A DNA stretch of 64,000 nt from Pyropia yezoensis (lineage: Eukaryota > Rhodophyta > Bangiophyceae > Bangiales > Bangiaceae): the NCBI GenBank assembly GCA_009829735.1, contig CM020620.1, positions 25,332,020-25,396,019 on the forward strand, written 5' to 3'. Of the stretch, positions 10,802 to 21,336 are shown piece after piece. The number at the start of each line of letters is the position of its first letter. Within the stretch, counting starts at the first letter, position 1. The position numbers were made by a program, and so were the translations under genes. The notes beneath the pieces are model-generated. The model saw only the letters and a list, made by a program, of their open reading frames with translations. It did not search any database and was not told the origin of the DNA.

Positions 10802-13167
10802 ATGTCGGACCCCCAGGTGCCCGGGAGCGAGGACGACCTCCTGCTTGAGGAGGAGGAGGTGATCCAGGACGACGTTCCCGTCTCCGCCACCGCTGCCGAG
10901 TGCTTTTTGGCGAGCTCGTCGGAGGACGAAGACCGGGTAACCGTCCGTGTGGCCCCGGAAGGCGCGCCGGGCGGGTTGTCGTCCGTGTGCAGCGGCACGA
11001 CGGCTCCATCGGGTGGAGGTCAACCGCGTGTAGCGGCTGCCCTTACTCCTGCTCCTCCAGCGACCCGGATGGCTCCTGTCGCCGGTGCCGGCGCGTCTGT
11101 ACCTCAAGACGGCGCAGCCGGTGTGTCGGACGGTCGTGACGGCACCCCGGCCGGGACGGCGGCTCAAGACGGTGCGGGCACCCGCCCGGTTGGTGGTGTG
11201 TCCGTGGAGGCGGGTAACGGGTCCACCCCCGTCGTCCCCGTAGTGCCCACGTCGGGCCCGGGTGGCGGCGATGCTCTGCCCGCGGTGCCGCGGGCAACAG
11301 GTGGTCAAGACGTGTCCTCCCCCATGGCGGTGGACTCCGGGAGCTACTCCGGGCGGGCGCCCGCCCTTCGTCTTCCTCCTCGGCCCCGTGCGCCTACAGC
11401 ACCGGCTCATCTGCCGGTGGGGCCTCCCCCGGCGTCCCCGATTCTTTCTGGACCCGCCCGGGTTGCCCCACTGAGTGGCGGCGTCGCCTTGGTGGCGGGT
11501 CAACCCGCCATGTCGATGTCCGACCTGGTGGCTCGGGTTCGAGGCCTTACTGTGCAGGAGTCCATGGCCTCCGCTGGGCGGATGCGGGTGGACTTCCACC
11601 AGCCGCGTCACCGTGGAGGGTCCTCCCGGCGCGTCAAGTTGGACCCGAGTTGGGAGAGGGAGTTGGTGCGGCTGGTCAACCAGCCGAACGCGGTCCGGGT
11701 GGAACACCATTGGGTCCTGAGTCAGCCGGACGACCGGCATGGGCAGCTCTCTTGCACCCGGGTAGGGCGGGGTGAATTCTTTCTCGACCCCGCCTTCGTG
11801 ATATGCGACTTGGTTGCCCCCGCGCTGCCGCGGGAGGTTGAATACCCGGCTAGTGCTCGGGGGGTTGCGTCGGCGGCGGCCCCCGTGGCGTTTGGGGAGA
11901 CGGTGGGCGATACCGGCCGGTATCCCGGGTTGAGTACTTCCCGGGGGTATCCCCGTATCTGACGTTGACGGCTCCGTACCCGCCTATGGCGGGGTTGAAG
12001 TCGGCGTCGAGCTGGCGACGCAACCATGGTGACATGGCGGATGCGTTCCGCACCGATATAACGTGTGCGTTGCAGACAGGTAACGGTCGCGCTCCGGTGT
12101 ACACTCCCGTGCGCCCGCCTCTGTGGCAGGAGGGGCGGGAGCCAGCCCCTGCTTTCCGGTTTGACACTGGCTCCTGTCTCCGATACTTCGGGAGTGTGTT
12201 GGCCTCCCGGCCGGTCCACTCGTTGCAGGGTACCTTCACCCTTGAGGTTACCCTCGGGCAGGCTTCCTCCTTCTTGCTGTCCGTCCGCCGGCAGGGGCGC
12301 CTGTTTCATCTTCCGACGGGTGTCCGTCGGCACATCGGGCAGCTGGGCGTAGGCATGATAGCTGCCAAGACCGGGTTGGCCCGGGAGTTCGAGGCCCTGC
12401 TGGCTGTTCACGATGCCGTGACCTGGGCTGGGGTGTTGACCCTTCTCCCGTACCGGGATTCGCAGGCTGGGGCTTCCCCCCTGCCTTGTCACTCGTTGCG
12501 CATCCGGCGTACTCAGCCGGGTGAGCCCAATTGCCATGGGTGGGCGTCCACCGAGGCTGTTCCTGGCCTGGGTATTCCCATGGTTATCCATGACTCTCTT
12601 CAGGTCCTTGCCTCGTGGTTCGGTAACCCGATACCGGCGGCGGTTGGCCGTCGTCCCCGAGAGTGGGACTCTGCGGGTGGGGAGCGTGAGGTGTCCCGTC
12701 GTCGGGCGTAGTCCCACCGGGTTTACAGTGGTGCCCCTTCAGTGGGGTCCTACCGGGCCTCGTATCAGGCGCCACCGGCTCCGGTGGTAGCTCTGTCGGC
12801 TCCTGTGGCTCCTCTGGCTGCGCTAGTGTCACCTTCCGCCCCTGTCATGCGTGACGGGGGTCCCCGTCTATGGTATGAGGGCGTTGACGCCCTCATTGCC
12901 CGCGAGATGCGGGAGGGTCTCTCTGTTTGCTGGGGGGATATCCCCCCAAGTGCTGCGCTGGTTGGGTAAGCGCGTTGCTTCGGTGGCGTGCTTGACCGCC
13001 TCCAGACAGCTCTGGAGGACGTGGAGGCTGGTCGCTGCGCCCTCGTTCAGCTATGCACCGAGGTAACTCGGGCGATTAACCGTCGCGAGATTGCCGACCG
13101 GTGGAGCATGGAGGTGTACGCGTTTACGCGTGAGTGGCCTCCCTCGGGCAGCGGGTCTACCCAATGA
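10802..13167 (+). pseudogene. Antisense ORF of B-I, broken
   Basis: Plus-strand gene opposite to pol, homologous over most of its length to the intact 728-aa ORF of B-II. Met at 10802 begins MSDPQVPGSEDDLLLEEEE. A Gly/Ala/Pro/Ser-rich N-terminal third is followed by a globular-looking region (LVARVRGLTVQESM, ERELVRLVNQPNAVRVEHHW, SCLRYFGSVLASRPV, GVRRHIGQLGVGMI). A 1-base deletion near 11930 shifts frame relative to B-II, TAG replaces Glu at 12709-12711, and TAA occurs at 12967-12969. The frame then continues to TGA at 13165-13167. The last ~140 codons (WYEGVDALIAREMREGLSV, VLDRLQTALEDVEAG, EIADRWSMEVYAFTREW) look helical and are absent from B-II, so this copy seems to retain the ancestral C-terminus. 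No known domain recognised. Confidence 0.7.
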
Positions 13168-13496
13168 GGAGTGCTTTTGTTCGTGAGGGAGAGGGACCCG
13201 GTGACCCTTACGGTGGCCGGGTAGTAGTGAGTATAAACTCATCCCCCGCTGGGGCGTTTGCATGATACCAATGCCAGCCTTTGGGGAGTACCCCGTCTGC
13301 CTTAGCCGTGGCCTGCCTCGGTTTTTTCTGGCGCCCCCAACCCATCCTGGTTGGTTAATACTCATGAAGGTCAACCTTCCTTGGTCCGTCACTTGCCCCA
13401 TGGATGACGGTTTACATTGGTGTAAGCCTCAGGTTACTTTGAAGTTATCGGAGTTAGTCATCTCCTTCAAGTAAACTTGTAAAAGTCAGTAGCTTA

Positions 13497-13546
13497 CTTA
13501 GTTTGCCTAAGTTCGCTCCAACTTAGTGAACCTAAGTCTTGCCGAA
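13497..13546. repeat. 25-bp tandem repeat with internal inverted repeat, two copies
   Basis: Two units, each starting CTTAGT and containing CTTAG...CTAAG arms that can pair. They lie between the ends of the two convergent genes of B-I. B-II has four 24-bp units at the same place (52517-52612). Confidence 0.75.
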
Positions 13547-13585
13547 TCCATGTGACACCCTACTTAGTAGGTATAAGCCTCACCC

Positions 13586-13614
13586 CCCAACAGCCGAAGT
13601 CGGTGTCGGTTGGG
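13586..13614. terminator. Hairpin between convergent aORF and pol (B-I)
   Basis: CCCAAC (13586-13591) pairs with GTTGGG (13609-13614), with further pairing inside (CCGA/TCGG-type). It lies 3 bp from the pol stop codon (13618-13620) and is identical in B-II. It may be a shared 3'-end or transcript-separation signal; that role is inferred. Confidence 0.4.
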
Positions 13615-13617
13615 TTG

Positions 13618-16600
13618 TTACAGTAGGCGTCGTCGCCTCATGTAAGGCATGAGTAGTTGGCGGGATATATTCGCCGCCTGTTCCCAGGTGGGTGAGTCGT
13701 ATCCGACCCACATCACCTTGACGTACCAGGGTCCTGGTAGGTCCGGGTCGGTGTGTCCGACCACGCTCTCTACTTGGTATGGAATCCCATCCGGTCCCAC
13801 CGGGTCATCTGACTGGTGGGTTGTAAGAGCTTCATGTAGCAACCCAGCCGGTACCGGCTGAGGCTGTTCCGGCTTCGGAGCAGGTGTCACATCATTGAGG
13901 TTGATGCGTTGTATCTCCGTATCGGAGTGTAAGATAACAGAGTGATCATCTCTGTGTAAGATCTGGTACGGTCCCTTGACCGGTTGCATAAGCTTGTTCC
14001 CTCGGAACTTCTGGTGTCTGATGTAGACCCAGTCACCTGTTACCAGGGTTGCGTTGCGTACGCGTAGCCGGGCGTCAAAGTTCTTCTTGTATCGAAGTTG
14101 TGTACGGTCAAGGGCACCCTTGAGCTTGGGTATCATCCACGATAGCTTGGCCAACCAAGCTAAGTGGATCCGTTCGGCCGGTCGGCCCTTCGGTACGTCA
14201 TACCGAGTGCATCTGCCCGGTGGCAGCGTCAGGTTACCGACGCCCATCGGCATGACCCATTCCAGTGGGGCAACGCTGGTACTCCGGTGGGGCCTCGCAT
14301 TGTATGCCAGGGTCAAGACGGACAGAAGCCTGTCCCACGTCTTCGTGTGCTCCGCCACATAGCATTGGAGCATTTTCACGATGGTGCGGTTGAACCGCTC
14401 CACCTGCCCGTTGGATTGCGGGTGGTAGTCGGATGCCCGACGGGGTTCGATACCGAACACGCCCTGGACCTTAGTGCAGAATGCTGACGTAAGGTTTGCT
14501 CCGTTATCGGAGAGGAGTTGCTTCATTACTCCGTAAGCACTCATCCAGTGGTCAACCACTGCGTTCATGATGGTGTAGGCCGTATCGTCCGGGATTGCTA
14601 CTGCCCGTGACAGCTTATTAAAGCGGTCCGACATGACCAGGATGTACCTGTTCCCTTCTTCCGTTACCGGAAGCGGTCCGAGTATGTCGATAGCGACTTG
14701 CTCGTTGGGTCCATCCGGGGGGAATAGTTTCATAGCGGATGCCCGCCTATGAAGACTCATGCGATTCCGTGCGCACGGGTGGCATCCCCGCACGTGGTCG
14801 ATTACGTCGACGGCCATTGCTGGCCAGTAGAAGAACTTTCGCATTGCTGCGAACATGCGCGAACCCCCCGGGTGTCCGGCTGTGGGGTTCTCGTGTACTC
14901 GTTCCATGACGGCCTGCCGTAAGGACACGGGAACCACGACCTGATGCCGTCCATCGGCGGGTGCCCGCCGATATATAAGTCCGTCCTTGTTCTCGGTGAA
15001 GATGCCGGCCGTGCCGGCCTTGAGGTTACCACAATGGCGTTTACAGTCATCGTCATTGGCCTGTGCCTCGCGGAAGTCCGCGAGGGTCAATGGGCACGCA
15101 AGGTGTGCCATGGTATGGTCAACCATACCTTGGGTAGCATTACCCACCATGCACACCGGTACCACCGGGACGTCCTCTTCCACCTGTCGGGTATCCCCGC
15201 TTGGGGTATCGAGTCGCGACAGCGCGTCTCCCAGATGATGGGTAGAGCCGGCCTTGTATATGTTCCGGTAGTCGTGCTCGGCCATCTTCAGCCTCCACCG
15301 GGCTAGCCGACCGTGGCTGTCGGAATCCTTGTCACCAAGGTTAAGAAGCCATCGTTAAGGTTCGTGGTCGGACCTCACGATGAGCCTGGAACCTTCCAGG
15401 TATGGCTGGAGCAGTTGCACTGCCCTTATGACTCCGAGGCACTCGCGCTCGGTGGCACTATAGTTACGCTCAGCCGGGTTGAGTGTCCGGCTGAAGTACC
15501 CTACCGGATGTAGGTCCGGGATAGCATGATCAATACCGATGATTGTCTCTCCCTATAACAGGGTGCATCCCACTTGGGTATCGCAGGCATCGACGTCGAT
15601 GACGAAGGTCCCGCGTCTATGCGGCAACGCAAGCACGGGTGGGGCTAGCAGAGCTTGCTTTAGCAGCTCGAATGCCTCTTCCTCGCTGGGCCAGGGAGGT
15701 TAGAGTACCCTTGGCAAGGCGCTGCTCGTCAGAACCGTTAACGGTTTGGCTATACGAGCGAAGTCCTTGACGAACCGTCGGTATACGTTGTACATCCCCA
15801 GGAAGCTTTTCAGCTGTGTCTGGGTGGTAAGGTATCGCGCATCCCGGAGTGCCCGTGTATTAGCTTCGAGCACTCCCAGTTCTCCTGGTGTGATCTGGTG
15901 ACCCAGATACTCGACGGTCTGCTGAAAGAAGGCGCACTTATTGAGACGCAGGGTCACTTCGGCGTTCCGCAAGAGGGTGAGTACCTCGTCGACATGTTGC
16001 ACATGGTCATCCATGTTACGCGAGAAGACGATGACGTCGTCCAAGAACACTAGGCAGTTAGGCCACTTGACTCCCGACAGTATGATGTCGATGGCCCGCT
16101 GGAATGTGGCGGGGGCATTGGACAGTCCGAAGGGCATCGTTAGGAACTCGTACACGCCACTGAGAAAGACGACCGCCGTCTTGGGGACATCCTCCTACGC
16201 AAATGGGATCTGCCAGTACCCGGCATTGCAGTCGATAGTGGTAAACACTGTGGCCTCACCCAGCGAGTCGATACACTAGTCCATCCTTGGTAAAGGGTAT
16301 GAGTCTTTCTTGGTAACCAAGTTGAGGCGTCGATAATCGATGCAGAACCGAGGGGTTTGATCCTTCTTCGGTACGATCACGACTGGGGCACCCCACTCCG
16401 ACATCAAAGGTCGGATCACCTTAGCTTCGCTCATCCTCTTCACTTCTCCATCAACGACCTCTCGTTGCATACGTCCCGCACGATGCGGTTGCGACCGCGC
16501 TGGACGAGCAACTGGTACCAGGTCTATACGGTGTTGGGTTGCCCCGATGGTACCCAGCGCCCCGCCGGTCCACATGACGTCGTGCCTTCTTAGCATCCGT

Positions 16601-17784
16601 CGTACCCCTTCAGCTACCGAAGGGGGAAGGTGGTCGATGCCAGCCTCGGCCAGTGCCTTCAAGGCTTCTTGGTCCTTCGGCGGAATGTCCGCCGAAGCTG
16701 TTGATGGGTTAGGCTTCCCGTCATCGGGTTGCTGTCGCTCGGTGGTCTCGGTGACCGCCAGCACCTCAAGTGGTTCCACTTGACCGTCCTTGTCAGGGGT
16801 AAGGATAACTCCTTCGTAGAGCTCGGCAATCCCGAGGATAGTTCCCTTCGGGAGGGTAACTGCCTTCCGGCGATAGTTCGCCATCACCAGCAGTGATGAC
16901 CCCCCCGCTGGGAGGTCTGCGATACCATTGGCCATGGTCAACCCATGGCGTTTGTAGGTTCGTAGGTTGGACTGGACTCTGCAGATGCCTGCGAGGTCAC
17001 AGCTCACCGGGAGGACAGTCTCCGATAACGGCTCAAAGCGAGTCTGCTTGGCCAGCCGGAGTGTCTTCGGTTCTACGCTGGCGTATACTTAAGCCAAGTT
17101 TACGTGGCTCCCTTGTAGCGTCAGGTCCCTGACGATAGCTGTCTGTCCTCTCTTCGTCCCGTCGGCCTCTTGCAGCTCGACGGTCCTCCGGCCCGGCCGG
17201 ATTGCATCAGCGTGAACGTTGATGAAGGTGCACCCCAGTATGCAGGGCACAGATAGCGTCTCACATACCAGGAAGTCAACTTCCGTAGTAAGCTCCCCGA
17301 TGGTGACCTGCCGCGACATCGCTGCGGTCGTACGAATGAGACGACCATTCGCATCCTTGATCGTGGGTCCCCGAGCAACTCTGACTCGCGGGAGCCACTT
17401 GTCCGGGAGGGTATCCATCCGGATCAGGTTAGGTCCAGCCCCTGTATCCAGTACAGGGTAATACGATCGGGTCGACTGGGGGTCAACCCCCAGTGTGGCT
17501 GATACCTTGAAGTTCTCCAAGGTGAACAGTACGTGGCCTACACCGATATCCGGTGTAGCTCGGGCATCCTGAACAGGGCCCTAGTCTGGTTCCACGTGTC
17601 GCGGCTTCCCGTCCTCTCCTCCCAACCTTGGTGGTTAGTCATCGATCCCCTGACGCCGTGTAGTCGGGGCCGGAAGGTGTACCCGGGGGTTGATGCGGCG
17701 TCGGCTCAACCGCGCTCTCCGTGGGGCTTTCCCAGCGGCAGTCCGGGGTGGCTTCCTAAGGTTCCCCCAGCGACCCCGTGTCGT
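13618..17784 (-). pseudogene. pol: pol of B-I, broken
   Basis: Family B polyprotein remnant. It shows protease (VLDTGAGPNLIR), RT ([14 protein letters not shown], catalytic box FLDD), RNase H, integrase zinc finger (GHPGGSRMFAAMRKFFYWPA, CHPCARNRM) and the DDE core (AIDILGPLPVTEEGNRY, LLSDNGANLTSA, GQVERFNRT). The C-terminal chromodomain-like module reads WYVKVMWVGYDSPTWEQAAN. The start codon is lost (ACG where B-II has ATG). Against B-II I count at least six nonsense changes: near 17089 (Glu), 16276 (Glu), 16195 (Asp), 15700 (Gln), 15555 (Gln) and one in the RNase H region near 15355. The stop is TAA at 13618-13620. The integrase half (15285-13618) remains open. Confidence 0.88.
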
Positions 17785-17792
17785 CCTTCCTC

Positions 17793-19970
17793 TTACTCGT
17801 TTCCCGCGCTCGGCCGGGTACTGTCCTCCGGGGCATCCGAGGGAGGGGGTGCCTCCTCGACTGCCAGTACTCCTCCTGGAGCTTGCTGCCGACCAGGTCC
17901 CGGGCCTCTGGCGGAATACCCCCCAATGGATGCTTTGCGTTGCGCCGCTGCCGGTCTAGACTCCTCCGGGATGAGCGGGCACGCGGACACCCAGCGTTGG
18001 GGGTCTCCACACAACATACATCCTGACGTGCCGGCCGTCCCGGGCGTCCGCGTCGGGTTGGCTCCATAGGTCCGGTTGCCTGCCTCGGGCGCCCGAGTTC
18101 CCGCCCCTTGGTAGGCCTTGGGTCCCGGTGCCAGCCGGAGCATGGACTCCCCCAGCCGGTTGGGTCTACCAGCGATGTGCGGAGGTGCCTCCGTACGTAC
18201 TGCCCATGTCGGCAGGGGCTGGTGGGGGTAACCAGTAACCGGGGCATACCCCGTAGTCCGCACATACGGGACGCGCCGACCCGCTCCCTCGTTGACCTGG
18301 AACTGGGTCCCAGCCGGGGCGATGTACGCTACCGTACCATGCTAATCAATCACCGGCGTCGCCGGTAGCAACAGGTGGCCCTGTTGGTCGACTAGAGGTT
18401 CATCCTCACCGGTAGGGGTATGTTCGGTCGCCACCAGTACTGGTGCGGCAGAACGTTCCCTCTTCTCTTGCCTCGGTACCGGGGTAAGACTGGGCTTGCC
18501 TCCCTCGCCCTTGGGCTTCGGGGCCAAGGCGCATTCCGGGTGTAGCACCCGGTAGGCGTCTCCCAGGGACCTGCACATATGCATCGGTCGACTGAAGCTC
18601 GTCCGGACCGAATTGGCTCCCCGTGCGGATATCCGCACGTAGTTGGGTACTCCTGCGAACAGGATGGCCCGTAGCTCCCCTTCACCGAGGAGCTTCCCCA
18701 GCTCGTAGACAAGCTTTTGGATCTGGCGTCCAAACATCTCTTCGTTCTCCCAGGACTGGGCGGTGGCGGTGCGAAGGGCCCGATAGTGGTCTTCGCACTT
18801 GTCCTCACTGAGGTAGCTGCTAAGCAACTCCTTCAGTATACCACGGTAATCCATGGGGGTGGCTGCGACCCTCATTCCTGGCATCGGGGATGCCTGGCGG
18901 AGGATGCCTCGGACCCGCTCGTCGACAAAGAACGGGAGGATCTCCAGCGCCAGCTCCTCGTTGACGAGCGCCTCGTCCGCGGCTGCCTTGAAACTAGTCA
19001 AGAAGCCAATGACTGCCAGCGGCCGCCCGTTAGGGCCCCCGAACATAGGGACTCCCTTCAAAAGGGTCTGCATAGAGCGGATCGCTCGTTGCGACGTATT
19101 ACGCATCGATTCCGATACGGCAGTGGATCGGTCTTCCAAACAATAACGTTCAGGAGTCAGTACCGGCCTGAAGACTGCGTTGACAATCTCCGTGTCCGCG
19201 TCCTGGATATCCAATCGCTTGGCCAGTTGACGAGTAGACTCATCGGACTCCATCCGCTTCAATAAGCTCGCAGTAGCCTGCGCTGTCATCGCTTGCACCA
19301 GTGACGCTGGAACTTCCGGCGTCAGCGCCTCGGGTACCCGAGTTGCCTGGCTTCCGTCGTCGAGGGGGTAATGGGAGACGGTACCGTCTCCCCCCATCGC
19401 CGACTCTGTTCCGGCGTAAGTGTCCACCGGACCATGTCCGCGGGGCCCGCTCTGGGTGCTCCGAGCGTAGCGCTCCGTATGGCTACGTTCCAACTCAGCC
19501 GACGAGTCGGATCCATAAACCGCCGTGTCCGGGGGTTGTCCAGGAGTAGCAACACCGGGGTTGACCCTGGTGGCCTCCGAAAGTAGTCCGGCCGGTTCGA
19601 ACCGTACCGGTGTGGGGGGGACCCGACGGGGTACCGTCGTATGGCGTGCTGACATCAGCACCGCCAATGCGTCCTCCTTACGCTCTTGACGGGCGTCGAG
19701 CCCGGTGAACCGGGCTTCGATGCGAGCCAATGATGCCATCAGGGATTCCCCTGGTGAAGGTGGCGGTGGAGTAAGGTCGGCATCGGACGGTTGCGGAGGT
19801 CCGCCGCCCCCGGCTGTCCGTGCCGTACCAAACGTCGATCCGGCACCGGAAAGCATCGGCGTCTCAATGTTGTCGATCGGGTTACCGATCCCGGTTCCCG
19901 GGTTCAGCTCCGGGGTCGGCGTCGACGCCGATCCGTCGTCTTGAACGTTCCCCGTCTCTTGGGTAGACAT
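17793..19970 (-). pseudogene. gag: gag of B-I, one nonsense codon
   Basis: Family B Gag, starting MSTQETGNVQDDGS at 19970, the position equivalent to the B-II start. The sequence is open for about 540 codons, then TAG (18342-18344) replaces the Glu codon seen in B-II. The same frame continues to the natural stop at 17793-17795 (ends SAGNE). The knuckle reads CMLCGDPQRWVSAC, with Arg in place of the zinc-binding His of B-II. The capsid-like middle (AVIGFLTSFKAAADEALVN, MDYRGILKELLSSYLSEDK) is conserved. Confidence 0.85.
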
Positions 19971-19976
19971 AGTCAC

Positions 19977-20195
19977 AATCAGTCAACCGACGTAACAGTC
20001 ACCACGAACAAGAGAGCGAGGGGGCAGTTGGCGAGGAGTAACAGTAGATCGAAGTCAAACGCAACCACTCAACACAATCGAACAGATCGCAGCACCACAA
20101 GTACAAGAAAAGGACTGGATCCCCATCCGTGTGCCAGGGCCGAAGACGGCGTCACCACAAGGGTGACGGGAACCCGTCCCCTGCTGCTCCACCAA
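19977..20195 (-). other. 5' leader and primer binding site of B-I
   Basis: Non-coding leader between 5' LTR and gag on the minus strand. The complement of 20177-20194 reads TGGTGGAGCAGCAGGGGA, starting one base after the LTR, and pairs with a tRNA 3' CCA end. The leader is conserved with B-II (59042-59266). Packaging or dimer signals may lie here but cannot be recognised by eye. Confidence 0.8.
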
Positions 20196-20559
20196 TGTAG
20201 CACAACAGGTATGCGCTGCACGTCCACTCTCAGGGAACACTCACGGAGGGGGATCGGCACCAGCGGCACCGGGAGGCCAAGGTTGCTGTCCTTGGAGCAC
20301 AAGCCACGGGACCAAGATGGGAGCCCAAATGGGAGGGGTTTGTTGTTCTACCTTGGCCGGCGGTGGATTCGCCGCCGGCCCCATCGTTATAAACCCTCGG
20401 AGACACTACTATCTACGCTCCACCCCAAGATGCAAGTCCCTCTGGTCATACGTAGCTTCTAGATACCGTGACCAGTACGGACTCCCAAATTGAAAGTTAA
20501 GGGTTGAAGTAGCCCCCCTTCCAATGAAGGGTCACAATACGGCCAACCGTATTGCTACA
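20196..20559 (-). repeat. 5' LTR of B-I
   Basis: 364 bp with inverted ends TGTAGCA/TGCTACA, about twenty differences from the left LTR. In the element's sense (minus) a TTTATAA box (20393-20387) is followed 6 bp later by a strong GC hairpin (20380-20355, arms GGCCGGCGG/CCGCCGGCC). The hairpin should therefore be near the 5' end of the transcript. The right flank is AGCAT. Confidence 0.9.
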
Positions 20560-20564
20560 AGCAT

Positions 20565-21129
20565 CGCTGGGCCTGACTTGGCGCCGACCCGGGATGGCGA
20601 CCAGGGGGCACCAGGTGCAGGGCACGCCTGCCGTGTGGGGATGGTTCGCTGCCGTGGCCCGTGTCCGGCGCACTATCGCGGTGGACTACGCTACCCACAC
20701 GTGAGAGAGGGACTTCTGATGGGTTTTTGCATATTTGTGAGGGACTTGATTTGAGAGAATTTGAATGTGAGATTAGTAAGGGGGAATAAATTTGGAAGTG
20801 ATAGTGGCCCCCGACTTGACGAGGTTGGACTCGGGTCGGGGTCACTCTGGGATAGGGGGTGGTTACCTGGCCAATGTGCCGAGGCTCCCCCAGATGCACG
20901 TTAAGAGGGACAGCGAGGCGCCCTTGGTCCGCACCCTCAAGGAAAAAGACAATTGCGCGTTTGCTTTCCTCTTCCCCGTGTGCAGTACCGTGCGTATCTG
21001 TTGGCTCTGCCAGCAGGCACGTGAGGCAACAGGCATACCACTCTTGTAGTTCCCCTTTCTGTGTTACCTGTCCCTTTCCCCCGAGGAATATAGGCACGTG
21101 TCTGAGAGGATCGGGTTTCATACCACCTA
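20565..21129 (+). repeat. Probable 5' LTR of C-I (unpaired)
   Basis: This stretch lies between the B-I insertion and the PBS and has no convincing ORF. By position it should be the 5' LTR, starting with TGTAGCAT at 9842. Its end (TACCACCTA) does not show the canonical CA, and there is no partner LTR in the window, so the boundaries are inferred from the PBS and the B-I target site. Confidence 0.5.
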
Positions 21130-21131
21130 TT

Positions 21132-21149
21132 TGGTGGAGCACCAGGGGA
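21132..21149 (+). other. Primer binding site of C-I
   Basis: TGGTGGAGCACCAGGGGA differs by two bases from the PBS of families A and B, which supports use of the same or a closely related tRNA primer. Confidence 0.75.
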
Positions 21150-21336
21150 TTGAAGTGTTTGAGAAGAGACATTAGGGAGCAGCGGTTGGGTTGTTCCTGT
21201 TCTGTCCTCTTCTGTGGTTTGGGAACTACTTGTTCCCATTCACGGGTATCCCACTCTCGGCTCCCCAACCCCTCTCTTGTGGTTTGGCGATAGTTGGAAA
21301 CGCAGGCAACTGGACTGTGGCTGTCAAGAGACCAAC

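Larger units (their letters stand above)
9850..20559 (-). mobile_element. LTR retrotransposon B-I (Ty3/gypsy, family B), complete but decayed
   Basis: A full-length element on the minus strand. The 5' LTR is at the right (20196-20559), followed by PBS, gag, pol, an antisense ORF on the plus strand, polypurine tract and 3' LTR at the left (9850-10212). It is flanked by AGCAT on both sides. The two LTRs differ at roughly twenty positions by eye, so it is clearly older than B-II. All coding regions contain nonsense codons. Removing it joins TGT-AGCAT to CGCTGGGCC, which suggests that it landed a few bases inside the LTR of C-I. Confidence 0.92.

Noticed and set aside
20177-20200. tRNA gene next to the LTR (sequence ending in CCA)
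   Set aside because: Only the 18-nt primer-site complement is present; there is no cloverleaf upstream.
20059-20302. Minus-strand ORFs spanning the B-I leader and LTR
   Set aside because: They cross the PBS and LTR boundary and are repeated only as part of the LTR leader; not coding.
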